DNA from: Platerodrilus igneus
Taxonomy: Eukaryota; Arthropoda; Insecta; Coleoptera; Lycidae
Length of the DNA: 64,000 bases
Direction of reading: 5' to 3'
NCBI GenBank assembly: GCA_036346225.1
Contig: JARFIW010001254.1
Coordinates: forward strand, 531,001 to 595,000
This document shows, in pieces, positions 12,216 through 22,981 of the stretch. The notes under the pieces were generated by a model. That model searched no databases, was not told the DNA's origin, and saw only the letters and a list, made by a program, of their open reading frames with translations. Each line of letters starts with the position of its first letter. Positions within the stretch are counted from its first letter, which is position 1. The position numbers were made by a program, and so were the translations under genes.

Positions 12216-12789
12216 AGTTAAGGTTCGTGGCTTCGAGCGGTTCTTTTTAAAAAAGACTCGTTGAACTTTAACACATTTATTTAAGTTTTTATACAGAAGT
12301 TAAATATTGAATTAGGCAATATTGAATTATTACTCTAAGTCCAAAATTATTACTTAATTGTACAGTGAGTTATCTACGAACTGCAATGCAAAAGCTGAAC
12401 GCTTGATGAACTGACGCGAGTGGAGCTCCCGGTCCTTTTATAATCTCCCTACCTCTGTGGGAACTTGTAGACGTAATGTCTGCTTACACTTGACTCTATT
12501 CATAATACATAGTTGCTATCTTAAAAGCTATTCATAATTACAATGTTGCAGGCTTACTTCTGCGTAATCTCGGTACGTGACTTCCTACGACCGTCTGTGA
12601 CCTGACATCTGCAGTGTCACTTATCCTTGTGCTACTTTGTAGCGCTTCCGTTCACATGAGAATGTTTATAACTGAAATATATTGTAACAAATTGTTTTTA
12701 ATTACATTGTCGCATTTTCCTAATATTTCCTAATAACTTTCTTAGGTATTAGTTTTATATTGATATAATAAATGGGGGATCACATAACT
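12216..12789 (-). repeat. Errantivirus 1, 3' LTR
   Basis: Pairs with 20092-20688. It lacks the TTTACAATTC segment and one TAATAATTCC repeat present in the 5' LTR. The TATAAAAGG...TCAG promoter block is also present here. Confidence 0.95.
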
Positions 12790-12800
12790 CCTCCCAACGT
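12790..12800 (-). other. Errantivirus 1 polypurine tract
   Basis: On the minus strand GTTGGGAGG abuts the LTR start AGTTATG, the expected place for plus-strand DNA priming. Confidence 0.7.
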
Positions 12801-12857
12801 ACATTAAAAATTAAGGGTTTTTACCTTTTCTTGATTTTTAATTAAATTCGTTTAATC

Positions 12858-13988
12858 TCATTTAAAATTCATATTTTCTAGCGGTACATTTGTTTCTTTG
12901 GGTTTCTTAAATCTAAAACTGTTTCCTTTATTATTCTTATATCTAATACATATTTTGTACATTACATAAGTGATCAATAAAATAGTCAATATAATCAATA
13001 TAATTGTTCATACACTAATGTTATCATAGTGCACTATGGGCGTCTTGATCTTGTTCAGATGTTCTTTATAATCTTCCATGAGTTTCATGGCGTGGTTTAG
13101 GTTGTCTAATTCCAGGTGTTCCAATTGCATTGGTTTTTGAATTATTTCTTCGTCTTCGTCTTGGGCAATCTTGATTTGTAAATTGGGTAGATTTGCTAAT
13201 TTCTTGCTTTGTACGGGATCTTGGTAAACTCTAATTATTTCGTTTTTTAATTTTAAATAACAATTTTCCTTAAGGGTAATTAATTTACTTCCGGTTAATG
13301 CTAAATTACTTTCATCTCGATTACAATACATTGTTGCGATTACTTCGGTAGGAAAAATGGCTATTCATTTATTTTCCGTTACTTTCTGAATTTTCATGTT
13401 GTTGATTTGTACAGGTTTGGCTTCACAATTTTCATAATGATTGGTAAATTTTAGTAGTTGTACTTCGCAAGGGCTATCTTGTTGAATTGTTGTTGTTCTC
13501 AATGATTGGCATAGGTATTGATTGGGTGTGACTTCATTACATTTTTCGTTTGTATAACCATATCTTTGTTCATTTAAGGATAGGAATTTGGTTTTTGGAA
13601 TAATAACATTTTCATTGGAAAAGCAAATAATTGGTAATAATTGTAACTGTTAATCTCTACTATTGGTATTTCTATTAAAAATGTTATATCGTTATTTTTT
13701 ACATAGCCTTTAACTATGGCTATTTTTTCAAATATTAAAATGTTTGATTCTATTACATCGAAAAGTAATTTACTATTAGTTATAAAGGATTTTATTCTCA
13801 ATAATTCTTTTAATAAATCTATTGGTTCTATTATACTTGAATGTAGGGTATTTAATTTTGCAAAGGTTACTGCGTTTTCTAACATTGCTAGGATTTGTTG
13901 AATTAAAGTTAGGGTTGATATTATCTGGTTGTATATCGTATTGAATCGGATTTTTGTGCAAATGTCCAATAATCTATAGTGTTCTGCA
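12858..13988 (-). pseudogene. env: Errantivirus 1 env, F-protein-like, deleted and frameshifted
   Basis: Env of this group is related to baculovirus F fusion proteins. Recognisable here are the TLHSSIIEP region near 13840 (frame 13969-13574), the Cys-containing middle, the frame 13331-13008 and a hydrophobic membrane segment (TIILIILTILLITYVMY) at about 13005-12955 with a basic cytoplasmic tail to the stop at 12860. Compared with errantivirus 2 (59402-61016), about 450 bases are missing near 13955, including the basic cleavage site and the segment after it. Further breaks are a frame change near 13574-13600, a stop near 13370 and a TGA just before the membrane segment. No functional envelope is possible from this copy. 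Confidence 0.85.
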
Positions 13989-14038
13989 TACTGCCTATTT
14001 TATTGGTAGTATACCGGGGTTATTCTTTATGTCTTCAA

Positions 14039-17000
14039 TTACAATTTCTGTGTCCGTTCTACCTGGATGGAGGTTGACGGTAAGGGTGACGATTGCCCAT
14101 CTGAAATTACAGGGTGTCTTAAATTTTTAAGGTGAACATATTTTGTTATCTTGCCGTCGTCTATCGCGGCTACGTTTTTGTCGGATATTCGTTTGATTTT
14201 AAAGGTGTCTAAATTTTTCGGTGCCGTTTTGTGTCTTTTACTTTGGTAATTTTTCTCGAATACGGTTTGTCCTATGGAAAATTTGTTTATGTCTGAGTTT
14301 TTATTACGGGTCGCGGTAATGCGTTCTTTATCGTTATCTAATTTGTCCTTTACTTTGTCATAGGTTATTTTTAGTTTCTCCTTGTGATCTTTAGCGTATT
14401 GCTGGTAAATTTCTTTGTTATAATGTATATCGTACGGGTTGCGTGAATCTGAGTGTCCTAGGGTTAGTTCTAAGGGTGTAAAATTTGTCGTTGAATGAAT
14501 GGTGTTATTATACGCGATTAATGCGTATGACATTAAGTTAGTTATGTGTTCTTTCTTGTAATTTATTCTTAATAGTCTGATCTGTTCTAATAGGGTTGAA
14601 TGTAGTCTTTCAATTAGTCCGTTGGATTCAGGGTGGTTTTCCGTTATAAAGTGAATTTTTATTTTGTGTAATTCCAAAGTGTTTTGAATTGTTTCGTTTT
14701 TAAATTCGCTTCCGTCATCTAACGTTATTGTTTCGGGTGTTCCGTAAAATGTAAAATAGTGTAGAAATCCTTGAGTTACGTCTATACTATCTTTAGAAGT
14801 GATTGGTATTGCTTGGCCTATTTTCGTAAATGCGTCCACGATTGTTAAGTAACTTTGTGCTTCTACTACTAGGGTATTTGCATGCAATTTTTGGAAAGGT
14901 TTGTCTGGTGTTTTAGTCAACATTAAGGGTATCTTTGGGGGTTTTCTGTCATATTTGGCTTTATCACATAATTCACACTGATTGATAAAGTCTGTAGTTA
15001 ATTCTTTCATGTCCTTGAAATAGTAACGTCTCATGATTTGCTTTAGGGTCTCGTTTATTCCTCGATGGTTGGTCTTTCCTTCGTGTTGGTTTCTTATTAC
15101 ATCGTTTATTTCCTCAGGGTCGTCTAATGTTATTAATTTTCTTGTGCATCTTATAAGTTCGGGACCAGAATTGTTAAATAGTTTTACATATATTTCTGAA
15201 AATCGTTTGTACAAGTTTTCCGTGTTAAAATAAAAGTAAAATCGTTTTTTCTCGGGGGTGTATTCTTTTAGAATTTTAATTATCTGTGATTCATTGTCGC
15301 CTTTGGTTATTTGAACTTGGTAAATTTTCTTATTATCCACTTTCGCGTATTTTACAGGGTTGGGGTTGTTTAAAACTTCCGTGATTATAAATTGATTGGG
15401 CTTCATGCCTATAGCTTCGTTTAAAATTTTTATTGCGGTTTCCGGTTCGTCATTTTGTGTCGAACGTATGGTTTCCATTTCTTCTGGGTTTTCTCTAATT
15501 TCGGTTTTGTCTACGTTTCCTATTACTGATTCGGTTTCTAGTGCGTTAAATTGGATTCTGCTTAAAGCGTCTGCGTTATTGTTGTAAATTCCCTTTTTGT
15601 ATATGATCTCATAGTCATATTCTTCTAGTCTGATTCTCCATCTTTGTAGTTTCGAGTTAGGTTCTTTGAGTTTGCATAGTCAAACTAATGGTCTATGATC
15701 GGTGTATATATAGAATTTCCATCCGTATAGGTACGGTCTAAAATACTTTGTTGCCCAAATTATGGCTAACAATTCTTTCTCTATCGTACTGTATCGTTGC
15801 TCTGTTTTGTTGAGGGTTCTTGATGCGTAACTGATGGGTTTATCGTTACCTACTGTTCCTTGACTTAATACTGCGCCTAAGGCTACATTTGATGCGTCCG
15901 TTGTTAATATGAATGGTTTCGAAAAGTCTGGGTATTCTAATACGGGGTGATTTGTTAAAATGCTTTTGATTTTGTCTACTGCTTTTATAAATTCTGGGGT
16001 ATGTACAATTTTGTTTCTCTTTTTTAAACAATTGGTTAGGGGCTTTGTTATTTGAGCATAACCTTTTATAAATTTTCGGTAATATCCGCTAAGGCCTAAA
16101 AATCCTTTTATCTCTTTATTCGTTTTGGGTATAGGGTAATTTAATACAGCGTTTGTTTTGTCGAGGTTCGGCATCACTCCTTGGGGTGTTATTATGTGTC
16201 CTAAAAATGCTACTTCTTTTTGTAGAAATTCGCTCTTATCTAGTTGTACTTTAAATTGTGCGGTTCTTAATCTTTCGAACACTTCTCGTAATCTTTCAAT
16301 GTGCTCCACTAATGATGTTGAATACACTATTATATCGTCTAGGTACACAAGGCATTTTTCGTTGTGTATCCCTCGTAGTATGTTATCCATTACTCGTTGA
16401 AAAGTTGCGGGTGCGTTCTTCAGTCCAAATGGCATCCGTTTATACTCGTAGTGTCCTCTAGGTGTGCTAAAGGCTGTTTTTTGTGTATCTCCTTCTTCCA
16501 TTTCTACTTGATGGTATCCTGATGCTAAGTCTAGCGTCGAAAAATATTGGCACTTGCCTAACTTATCTAATATTTCTGTTATATTCGGTAACGGGTATTT
16601 ATCGTCTACCGTTTTTTCATTTAACTTGCGGTAATCTATTACCATTCGGTATTTCCGTTTTCCTGATGCGTCTAGTTTCTTCGGTACTATTAGTACGAGG
16701 CTGCTCCATGGTGAATTGGAGTGTTGTATTATATTTTGACCTAATAGATCGGCAACTTGTCTGTCGGCTTCTTCCTGACTTGCCTGGGGTAATCTGTATG
16801 CTTTGGTGAATATCGGTTTGTTGTCCGTTAGCTCAATGTTGTGTTTAACTGTGTTTGTAAATGTTAGGGGTATTCCTTCGCAATGGAATATGACGCGGTA
16901 CTTGTAACATAATTTTTGTATCGCTTTCTGCTCTTCGTGATTTATGTCGCGGTTAAATCGGATATTATTTAAATTTTGTTTTAACATTTCGTCGTTTTCT

Positions 17001-17716
17001 GCGGGACTGTAATTTTCGTTTGGGGTTTCATCTATTTCCATTTCATTAAAATTTAATTCTTCTACGTTAATCGGGTTTGTTAAGGATAGTTCTACGGGGT
17101 AGTGATTTGAGTTTAATATTGTTGTTGTGGCGTAATTATCTTTGATTTTTACTAATGCGGTTGGGGTTTCTACTCCTTGTTGAAAAGTTATGTGGTTTAT
17201 ATCTCTTAAGTTATTATTTGAATTTACGGGGATTCTTTTTTTTTTTTCTGTTCGGGGTTCTAATGTATATTTTTCGTTAATTTGGGTGTTTTGAAATTTA
17301 ATAGGGATTCGTCCATATTTGGTTCTTAATAATCGGTTTTTGATATCTATGTTGGCTCCTAATTTTCTTAGAAGGTCCATTCCTAATAGTCTATCATATT
17401 TGTCATTAAATTCAAATATGCAGAATTTATGTTTCATTTTTACGTTAAAGGTTTTTGGTAAAGGTATGTTTGCTACAAATTGGTGCAGGGTTGTTTGATG
17501 GGCGGTTTTAATTTTGAAGGATTCTCTTTCTACATAGTTTAAATAATGTTTCTTTACTGTTCGCGGGCTTATTAATGTTTTTGAAGATCCGGAATCGATT
17601 AGTAATTTAAAGTCAACGTGGGGTATTTCGATATAGGGTAATACAAGGTGATTCATATTATTTAGATTTATTACGTTAGGTCGTTTATAAACTGGTCCAT
17701 TTGAAAATTTGAACAT
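14039..17716 (-). pseudogene. pol: Errantivirus 1 pol: protease, RT, RNase H, integrase (one stop)
   Basis: Starting near 17716 the frame encodes a retropepsin (LLIDSGSSKTLIS, about residues 37-50), RT with the core motif VYLDDIIVYS (about 16340), RNase H (TTDASNVALGAVLS, about 15880) and integrase. The frame is interrupted once by TGA at 15682-15680 inside RNase H, right after TDHRPLV, then continues in the same frame to 14039. The integrase has the HHCC finger (H...H, CELC) and LDDGSEF plus LIERLHST for the second and third acidic residues. However the first one is replaced: HANTLVVE here versus HADTLVIE in errantivirus 2. Pol overlaps the end of gag in another frame, so a frameshift is needed for expression. 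RT looks intact. Confidence 0.93.
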
Positions 17717-18371
17717 GTGTTCTCTTCGTCGTCCTCCTCGTCATTTTCATATGGTTCTTCATTGGCGTGTAGCTTTTATTCGCGTTGGGGTTATATAGTC
17801 GGTTTCTGTAGTACATTACGTTTTCCTCTTCAATTATCATGTTCATTGCTTCTTCTAAGTTTTGGGGCTGTTGAAATCTAATTTTATCTGAAAGTCTTTC
17901 GGGTAGTGCATTTAGATAAGTATCTAATGCCATCTCGTCGTACATTTTTGTTTTTAAAGGTCTTACATTTGGGTCGGTTTCTTCGATTTTGAATTTTGTC
18001 AAGATTAAGCTTCTTACATCTTGGCATTTCATTCCAAATTGATAGGGTAACTGGTTGTGTTCCATCCTAAGGTTGGTTAAATTCCTTACTAAACATTTTA
18101 AGTTCCGTTGATCGCCGAAATATGCAATTAATATTCGTTTGTACTCTTCCCACTGGTCCACGTCCTCGCGACTGGCAATTAATGTTAGTGCCCTTCCGGT
18201 TAGTTTACTGATAATAAGACGGATGAGCAAAGTGTTCCTTTTGTTATCTCCCGGCTTGTAAAAGGTTTTTAGAAATATTTCGTTGGCTGAAATATAATTA
18301 CTGAGTAAGCATTGGTCATTGCCGTTAAATTGGGGTATCATTTTGAGGTACAGTTTCATTTCATTAGTCAT
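17685..18371 (-). CDS. gag: Errantivirus 1 gag
   Basis: A 228-codon frame starting MTNEMKLYLKMIPQFNGN. The IPQF.G opening, the LTGRAL and QWEEYKRILIAYFG blocks and the acidic stretch near the end are typical of Gag of 17.6/gypsy-type elements, which assembles particles and often has no zinc knuckle; none is seen here. The protein is short for the group. Near residue 200 the acidic run YENDEEDDEEN lies in a different frame (17700-17760) from the open frame, which suggests that the native C-terminus has been lost by a small indel or that frames are used in sequence. Preceded by a long untranslated leader. Confidence 0.8.
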   Translation of the reverse strand: MTNEMKLYLKMIPQFNGNDQCLLSNYISANEIFLKTFYKPGDNKRNTLLIRLIISKLTGRALTLIASREDVDQWEEYKRILIAYFGDQRNLKCLVRNLTNLRMEHNQLPYQFGMKCQDVRSLILTKFKIEETDPNVRPLKTKMYDEMALDTYLNALPERLSDKIRFQQPQNLEEAMNMIIEEENVMYYRNRLYNPNANKSYTPMKNHMKMTRRTTKRTHVQIFKWTSL

Positions 18372-20074
18372 CTTGGCTGGGGTAATATTTGGGTAATTTT
18401 ACAAAGTAAAAAAAATTATTATTTTTTTTTTGTAAAAATTTGGATTTATTTTGTGGTTTTTCGATGGTATTTAATGAGTTTTACGCTCGGTATTGGTTTG
18501 GTTGAGTTGGCTCTTGATTTGCCGATTTTTAATTTTAATTTCCGAAGTTTCAATAGGCTGAGTGATTTTTGTAGTAATTTATCGGGTTTGAATGTTTTGC
18601 GTTAGTTGCTTCAATTAATACTTTTCTATTTTTTAATTATGTCAATTTTAGTTAGGTGTGTAATAATTATCTCTTTGGTTTATGCGATTGTAAGGTGTCT
18701 GCAATGCTTACAATGTTATAATCTGCTACAGGATGTTGTTAGTTACTTAGTTGCGTTTAGCGTCTTTATTATAGGTTATTTTTAATTATACTGTGGGTGT
18801 TATTCAGTACTCCCTGCGATTTTATACACTAAAATTTGTGCTTCGTTAATTTACTAAAATATTTAATTAAATTTTTCGCGTTTCAATAAGGTTGTAATTT
18901 GCGTTCTTAGTACCGTAATTATTTATCCTTCCTGAGTTATTTTTAATTGATACTTTAACAAAGTTTCCGATCGTAATTTTATGCTGCTTTAATTTCACAA
19001 TGATGAAAGGTTTCGCGATGTATTTAAATAGTTTTTGATGTGATTTATTATTAGACTTTATGCGTATTTATTCAAGGTTAGATTTCATTCACTTTTGAAG
19101 ATGAGATATTACGTTCAATTTGAAATCGTTCTTCGTTATTTCTTGTATTAATATTAGAATGCAAGTTGTCTATTTATGGATCATATTCGCGGTTGAATAG
19201 TAGCGCTGTTACTAGGATTTCGGTTTTAATTGCTCGTGGTTTTAGCTTTCGCTTTTTATTCTCGATGTATTTAAATAATTTTTGTGTGCCAGTTAATTCT
19301 TTTATTGTGGGATTAGAAATTTGTTTCTTGCGTTAGTTAAAGTTGTAGAATTAGAAATTCTAAAAATTTCTTGCGTTAGTTAAGATTGAATCAGAAATTC
19401 TAAAAATTTCTTGCGCCAGTTAAGATTAAATTAGCAATCTTAAGAGGTTTGGTTTTGTTTCTAAAAAAATTTTCTTACGTTAGTTAAAACGTGATTTAGT
19501 CTTTTGTGCGCTCTGCGACTTTTTGATTGTCTCTAGTTTTTTGTGTCTCAGAATAGTTTTTCTCAGTTCTTGATCTCAGAATTTTTTGTTGTCTCAAGTT
19601 TTTTATAAATGTTTCTCATATACAAGTATAAAATAATAAAATTTCAATAACGGCTTGAAGATAATCTCTAGCAATTGCTAAGTCGGTTATTTTTAAAAAA
19701 TGGCATAAAATAGTTGTAACAATAGTTAATATATACATATATAAATCATAAACTACCAAATATCAATTGTCTTTGTTAATAATAAAATAAATTTCAATTG
19801 GTTTAGGAAAATGAACTTACACTAGTTGCTTTGTTGCTTTCATTGATTTTTTTCTTTGTTTCTGTTTTTCTTTTGGCTTCTTGGATTTGATCTATGCTTG
19901 TATCGCCTCCAATTTTTCTTTTGTTGAATTCAAACTATTCTTGTTTCTCCTTCAACTGCTGGACTTGAACGATGCGTGTTTCTCCTCCAACTTTTGTTTT
20001 GTTCTGCCAAATTCGGAATTGAAATTCCTGGACCACCAGTTCCTCGAAGTTGGATTCGCTAGTGCCCTTTTGAC
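18372..20074 (-). other. Errantivirus 1 long 5' leader with repeats
   Basis: About 1.7 kb between the PBS and gag without a coding frame. It holds four copies of a 17-base motif TTTCTTGCGTTAGTTAA (plus-strand reading) at 19324, 19367, 19417 and 19471, spaced 43, 50 and 54 bases. A stretch rich in TCTCAG/GTCTC words follows at 19530-19620. In the gypsy element the equivalent place holds the Su(Hw) insulator repeats; the motif here is different. Confidence 0.7.
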
Positions 20075-20092
20075 ATCCTACCGACTGCGCCA
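20075..20092 (-). other. Errantivirus 1 primer-binding site (tRNA-Ser)
   Basis: On the minus strand TGGCGCAGTCGG, starting on the last LTR base, is complementary to the CCGACTGCGCCA 3' end expected for tRNA-Ser, the primer used by 17.6/297-type elements. Confidence 0.8.
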
Positions 20093-20688
20093 GTTAAGGT
20101 TCGTGGCTTCGAACGGTTCTTTTTAAAAAAGACTCGTTGAACTTTAATACATTTATTTAAGTTTTTATACAGAAGTTAAATATTGAATTTAGACAATATT
20201 GAATTATTACTCTAAGTCCAAAATTATTACTTAATTGTACAGTGAGTTATCTACGAACTGCAATGCAAAAGCTGAACGTTTGATGAACTGACCGCGAGTG
20301 GAGCTCCCGGTCCTTTTATAATCTCCCTACCTCTTTACAATTCTGTGGGAACTTGCAGACGTAATGTCTGCTTACACTTGATTCTATTCATAATACATAG
20401 TTGCTATCTTAAAAGCTATTCATAATTACAATGTTGCAGGCTTACTTCTGCGTAATCTCGGTACGTGACTTCGTACGACCGTCTGTGACCTGACATCTGC
20501 AGTGTCACTTATCCTTGTGCTACTTTGTAGCGCTTCCGTTCACATGAGAACGTTTATAACTGAAATATATTGTAACAAATTGTCTTTTAATTACATCGTT
20601 GCATTTTCCTAATATTTCCTAATAATTCCTAATAACTTTCTTAGGTATTAGTTTTATATTGATATAATAAATGGGGGATCACATAACT
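20092..20688 (-). repeat. Errantivirus 1, 5' LTR
   Basis: 597 bp, AGTTATG...CTTAACT on the element strand, adjoining the PBS. The CGCG duplication follows at 20689. Confidence 0.95.
20286..20320 (-). promoter_or_regulatory. Errantivirus 1 LTR core promoter
   Basis: TATAAAAG (20320-20313) lies about 30 bases before TCAGTT (20291-20286), matching the arthropod TATA/initiator arrangement. The CCGGGAGCTCC between them is conserved as CCGGGAGCCCC in the errantivirus 2 LTR. Confidence 0.65.
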
Positions 20689-21138
20689 CGCGTCCCTCGT
20701 TGGAGATCTAATACTTCACTCGCTGACCCAGAATAACAACGTAGTAGCCGCCACCTTATGTGAACATATCAAACATGCCACCATGAGTTTAATAATGCTA
20801 GCACAAACAACTATATTACTATCGGTCACCGAATAAACACATACACTTTCTTGTGTATCCTTAATAACGAAATAGATGAATTTGATTAAGAATTTTACTC
20901 CGGAATTAATCTGTACATCTACCCAACTTGATGGTCAAGACCCGACTACTCTCGCGCTTACCTACAACGCCCGCGTTAGATCTCGGGCTGGAATCTCTAA
21001 CCCCGTGGATATGGTCGTGCATAACTACCATAACAACACCACTTAAATATTGGTTTTCTGCACTAAGCATATACCTAATACATCAACTTAACTAATATAA
21101 CATTATATTTATATAGAACTACCTTAGGACGCGTTACA
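20689..21138 (-). repeat. Element B 3' LTR, partial
   Basis: Matches 29693-30126 and 63083-63525. It ends GGACGCGTTACA and is followed by the CCCCCCTTTAAAA purine tract (minus-strand AAAGGGGGG) used for plus-strand priming. Confidence 0.85.
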
Positions 21139-21179
21139 TTACCCCCCTTTAAAAATTTTAAAAGTATAAGAAAAATGAA

Positions 21180-22981
21180 TTACTTGAAATAATAAACAAA
21201 ACACTTTGAAAAAATTTTAAATTTAGAATAGGAAAGACCAATGGCAAGATTAGTTTGGCTCGTATGACGAAACAAATTTTTTAAATTAAAAATATTATAT
21301 CTCCCTATGGTAGTACCCGTGGTCTGGTCATTCACTTCGTACTCATTTGGACCTACATTACGTGCAACCACGTAGAACCACTTCATATAATAGATACAAT
21401 TTTTTGATTTTCGCCTTTTCAGAAGACGACTGAGGATGCGTTTTCACACAGACTAAACCATCCTGCTGAAATATAACACACTTATTCTTAGAATCATGCT
21501 TAATCCTCTTCAATTCCTTTTTTCTAATCAACCTATCATGCGCTAATTCAATAATTACATTGATATCCACGTTACCAAGTGGCTTCTGTCCCAACAGTTT
21601 TAGCAATGGTTCGCGATGAATTTGTCCTAACTGAATTTGATTTGGACTGAACCCTGTGGGGTCGTGTACCATCTCATTAATGAATTGCTGAACTTTGTTT
21701 ATTTCGTAGGCCCATCTACCATGACTTTCGTAACACAAAATTTTTAAAAGCCGACCTATTTCGCGATTAACTCATTCTGTTGGGTTTTCTTGAGAAAAAT
21801 ATAACATGGTATGGGATACTTAGACTCTTTCACTAGTCAACATCTCTTTCCATTTTTTTGAAAACTGCGTACCATTATCAGTTAACACCATTTCCGGTTT
21901 AGCGATATTTATAAAATACTTCTTTAGTGCATGTTCTATCACCTCCCACTCCAGCATTTGATTTGTTTGATTTCGCACTGCATCTCGATAACTATGAGGT
22001 ATTGGTACGCTTTTAAACAATATGAGGATTCATCTTTTAATTCAATGACATGAAAGTATTGCCTTATTCGGCCGGGTTGGTCTGAAAATGTATGACCATG
22101 TTGGTGCACTAAGTCCGCTTACTTTGCTTTCCTACCACACTAAAAGTGGTTAACGCTTCTGCCGCCTGTACTCTAGCTTCACGAGGATATCTGCTTTCCT
22201 CATTCTCAACATTTCTCACTACCGGGTTTATTTCGCCCTGGACATCTGCTGACACAACATTAGTAGAACTATCATAATTCGATACGGGGGAAAAAGGTAA
22301 CAGATACGTCGCATCATTTTCTTTAACCTTTATTGTCGAGCTTTCAAAACAGATTTGCATCAACCTCCGACAACCATTCACAACCCAAGATTAAATCGTG
22401 CACAAACGTAGGCACGCCGATAAAACTACAATTCATTAGAAAATTACCCACATTAATTTCTAGCAACACTTGTTGTGTAATCTGTTTTGCCTTCGCAGCA
22501 ATAGCACCTCGAACACTCAAACCCGTTACCGGAGATACTGGTAACATCGGAATAGTTTTCATCAACATTTCAATACAATTTTCCGAAATACAATTGTACT
22601 GACTTCCTGAGTTGATCAATGCCTGAATTTGGCAACCCTTTGTAACTAAAGACAACAACGGCCACTGAAAAACTTTTCGATCACTTATTTCTGGTTCACC
22701 TAATAAATCTTCTTGCGCGGCAAAATTAAATTCGGTAAAATTTTCTATCAAATTAATTGTATCTGCTGTAACCCTAGCGCCACTACTTATCATATTTTCA
22801 TTCTCATGCCTTGATTGCCTATTCCTATCTGCATTAACATTTGTATATTCCCGGTCTCCTATTCTTACTGTCTGTTTACCTTCCCTACCTAGATTTCTGT
22901 CTAACTTATAATTCCTACGAGCATAGTCCTTATTTTTCCGATGCCTATTTTCTTCACGATCCCCCACCAGATCACAAATTT
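21180..22981 (-). pseudogene. Element B pol derivative: inactive protease, no RT/RNase H, partial integrase
   Basis: Reading down the minus strand: a protease with the active-site triad changed from DSG to NSG (ALINSGSQYNC, about 22610), then the RT start (PIPHSYRDAVRNQTNQMLEW, about 21990). This runs in frame straight into the middle of the integrase core (VIEHALKKYF...LTDNGTQF, about 21950-21860). The integrase C-terminal part (21738-21358, KPLGNVDINVI..., YEVNDQTTGTTIGRYNIFNL) completes it. The whole polymerase, RNase H, integrase zinc finger and first integrase Asp are absent. Extra frame changes lie near 22350 and 22100, a stop near 21820 and a frame change near 21370. Copy 2 has the same fusion point, so the deletion is ancestral. 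Confidence 0.85.

Larger units (their letters stand above)
12216..20688 (-). mobile_element. Full-length errantivirus 1 (insect Ty3/gypsy endogenous retrovirus)
   Basis: 8473 bp with LTRs of 574 bp (low side) and 597 bp (high side), each reading AGTTA...TAACT. A 4-bp target duplication CGCG is present at 12212-12215 and 20689-20692. The order on the minus strand is 5' LTR, tRNA-Ser PBS, 1.7-kb leader, gag, pol, env, purine tract, 3' LTR. This architecture and the fusion-protein-like env place it with errantiviruses (17.6/297/ZAM group). The LTRs differ by two 10-bp indels, three 1-bp indels and scattered substitutions, so the insertion is not recent. It is defective: nonsense codon in pol, substituted first integrase Asp, internally deleted env. 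Confidence 0.95.
20689..22981 (-). mobile_element. Gypsy element B, copy 1 (truncated both ends)
   Basis: Consists of part of the 3' LTR, a purine tract, the integrase C-terminal half, an RT N-terminal remnant and the protease. The LTR is cut at its CGCG by the errantivirus junction, and the 5' side stops at about 22981 where similarity with 56700 ends. The coding arrangement is the same as in copy 2. Confidence 0.85.
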
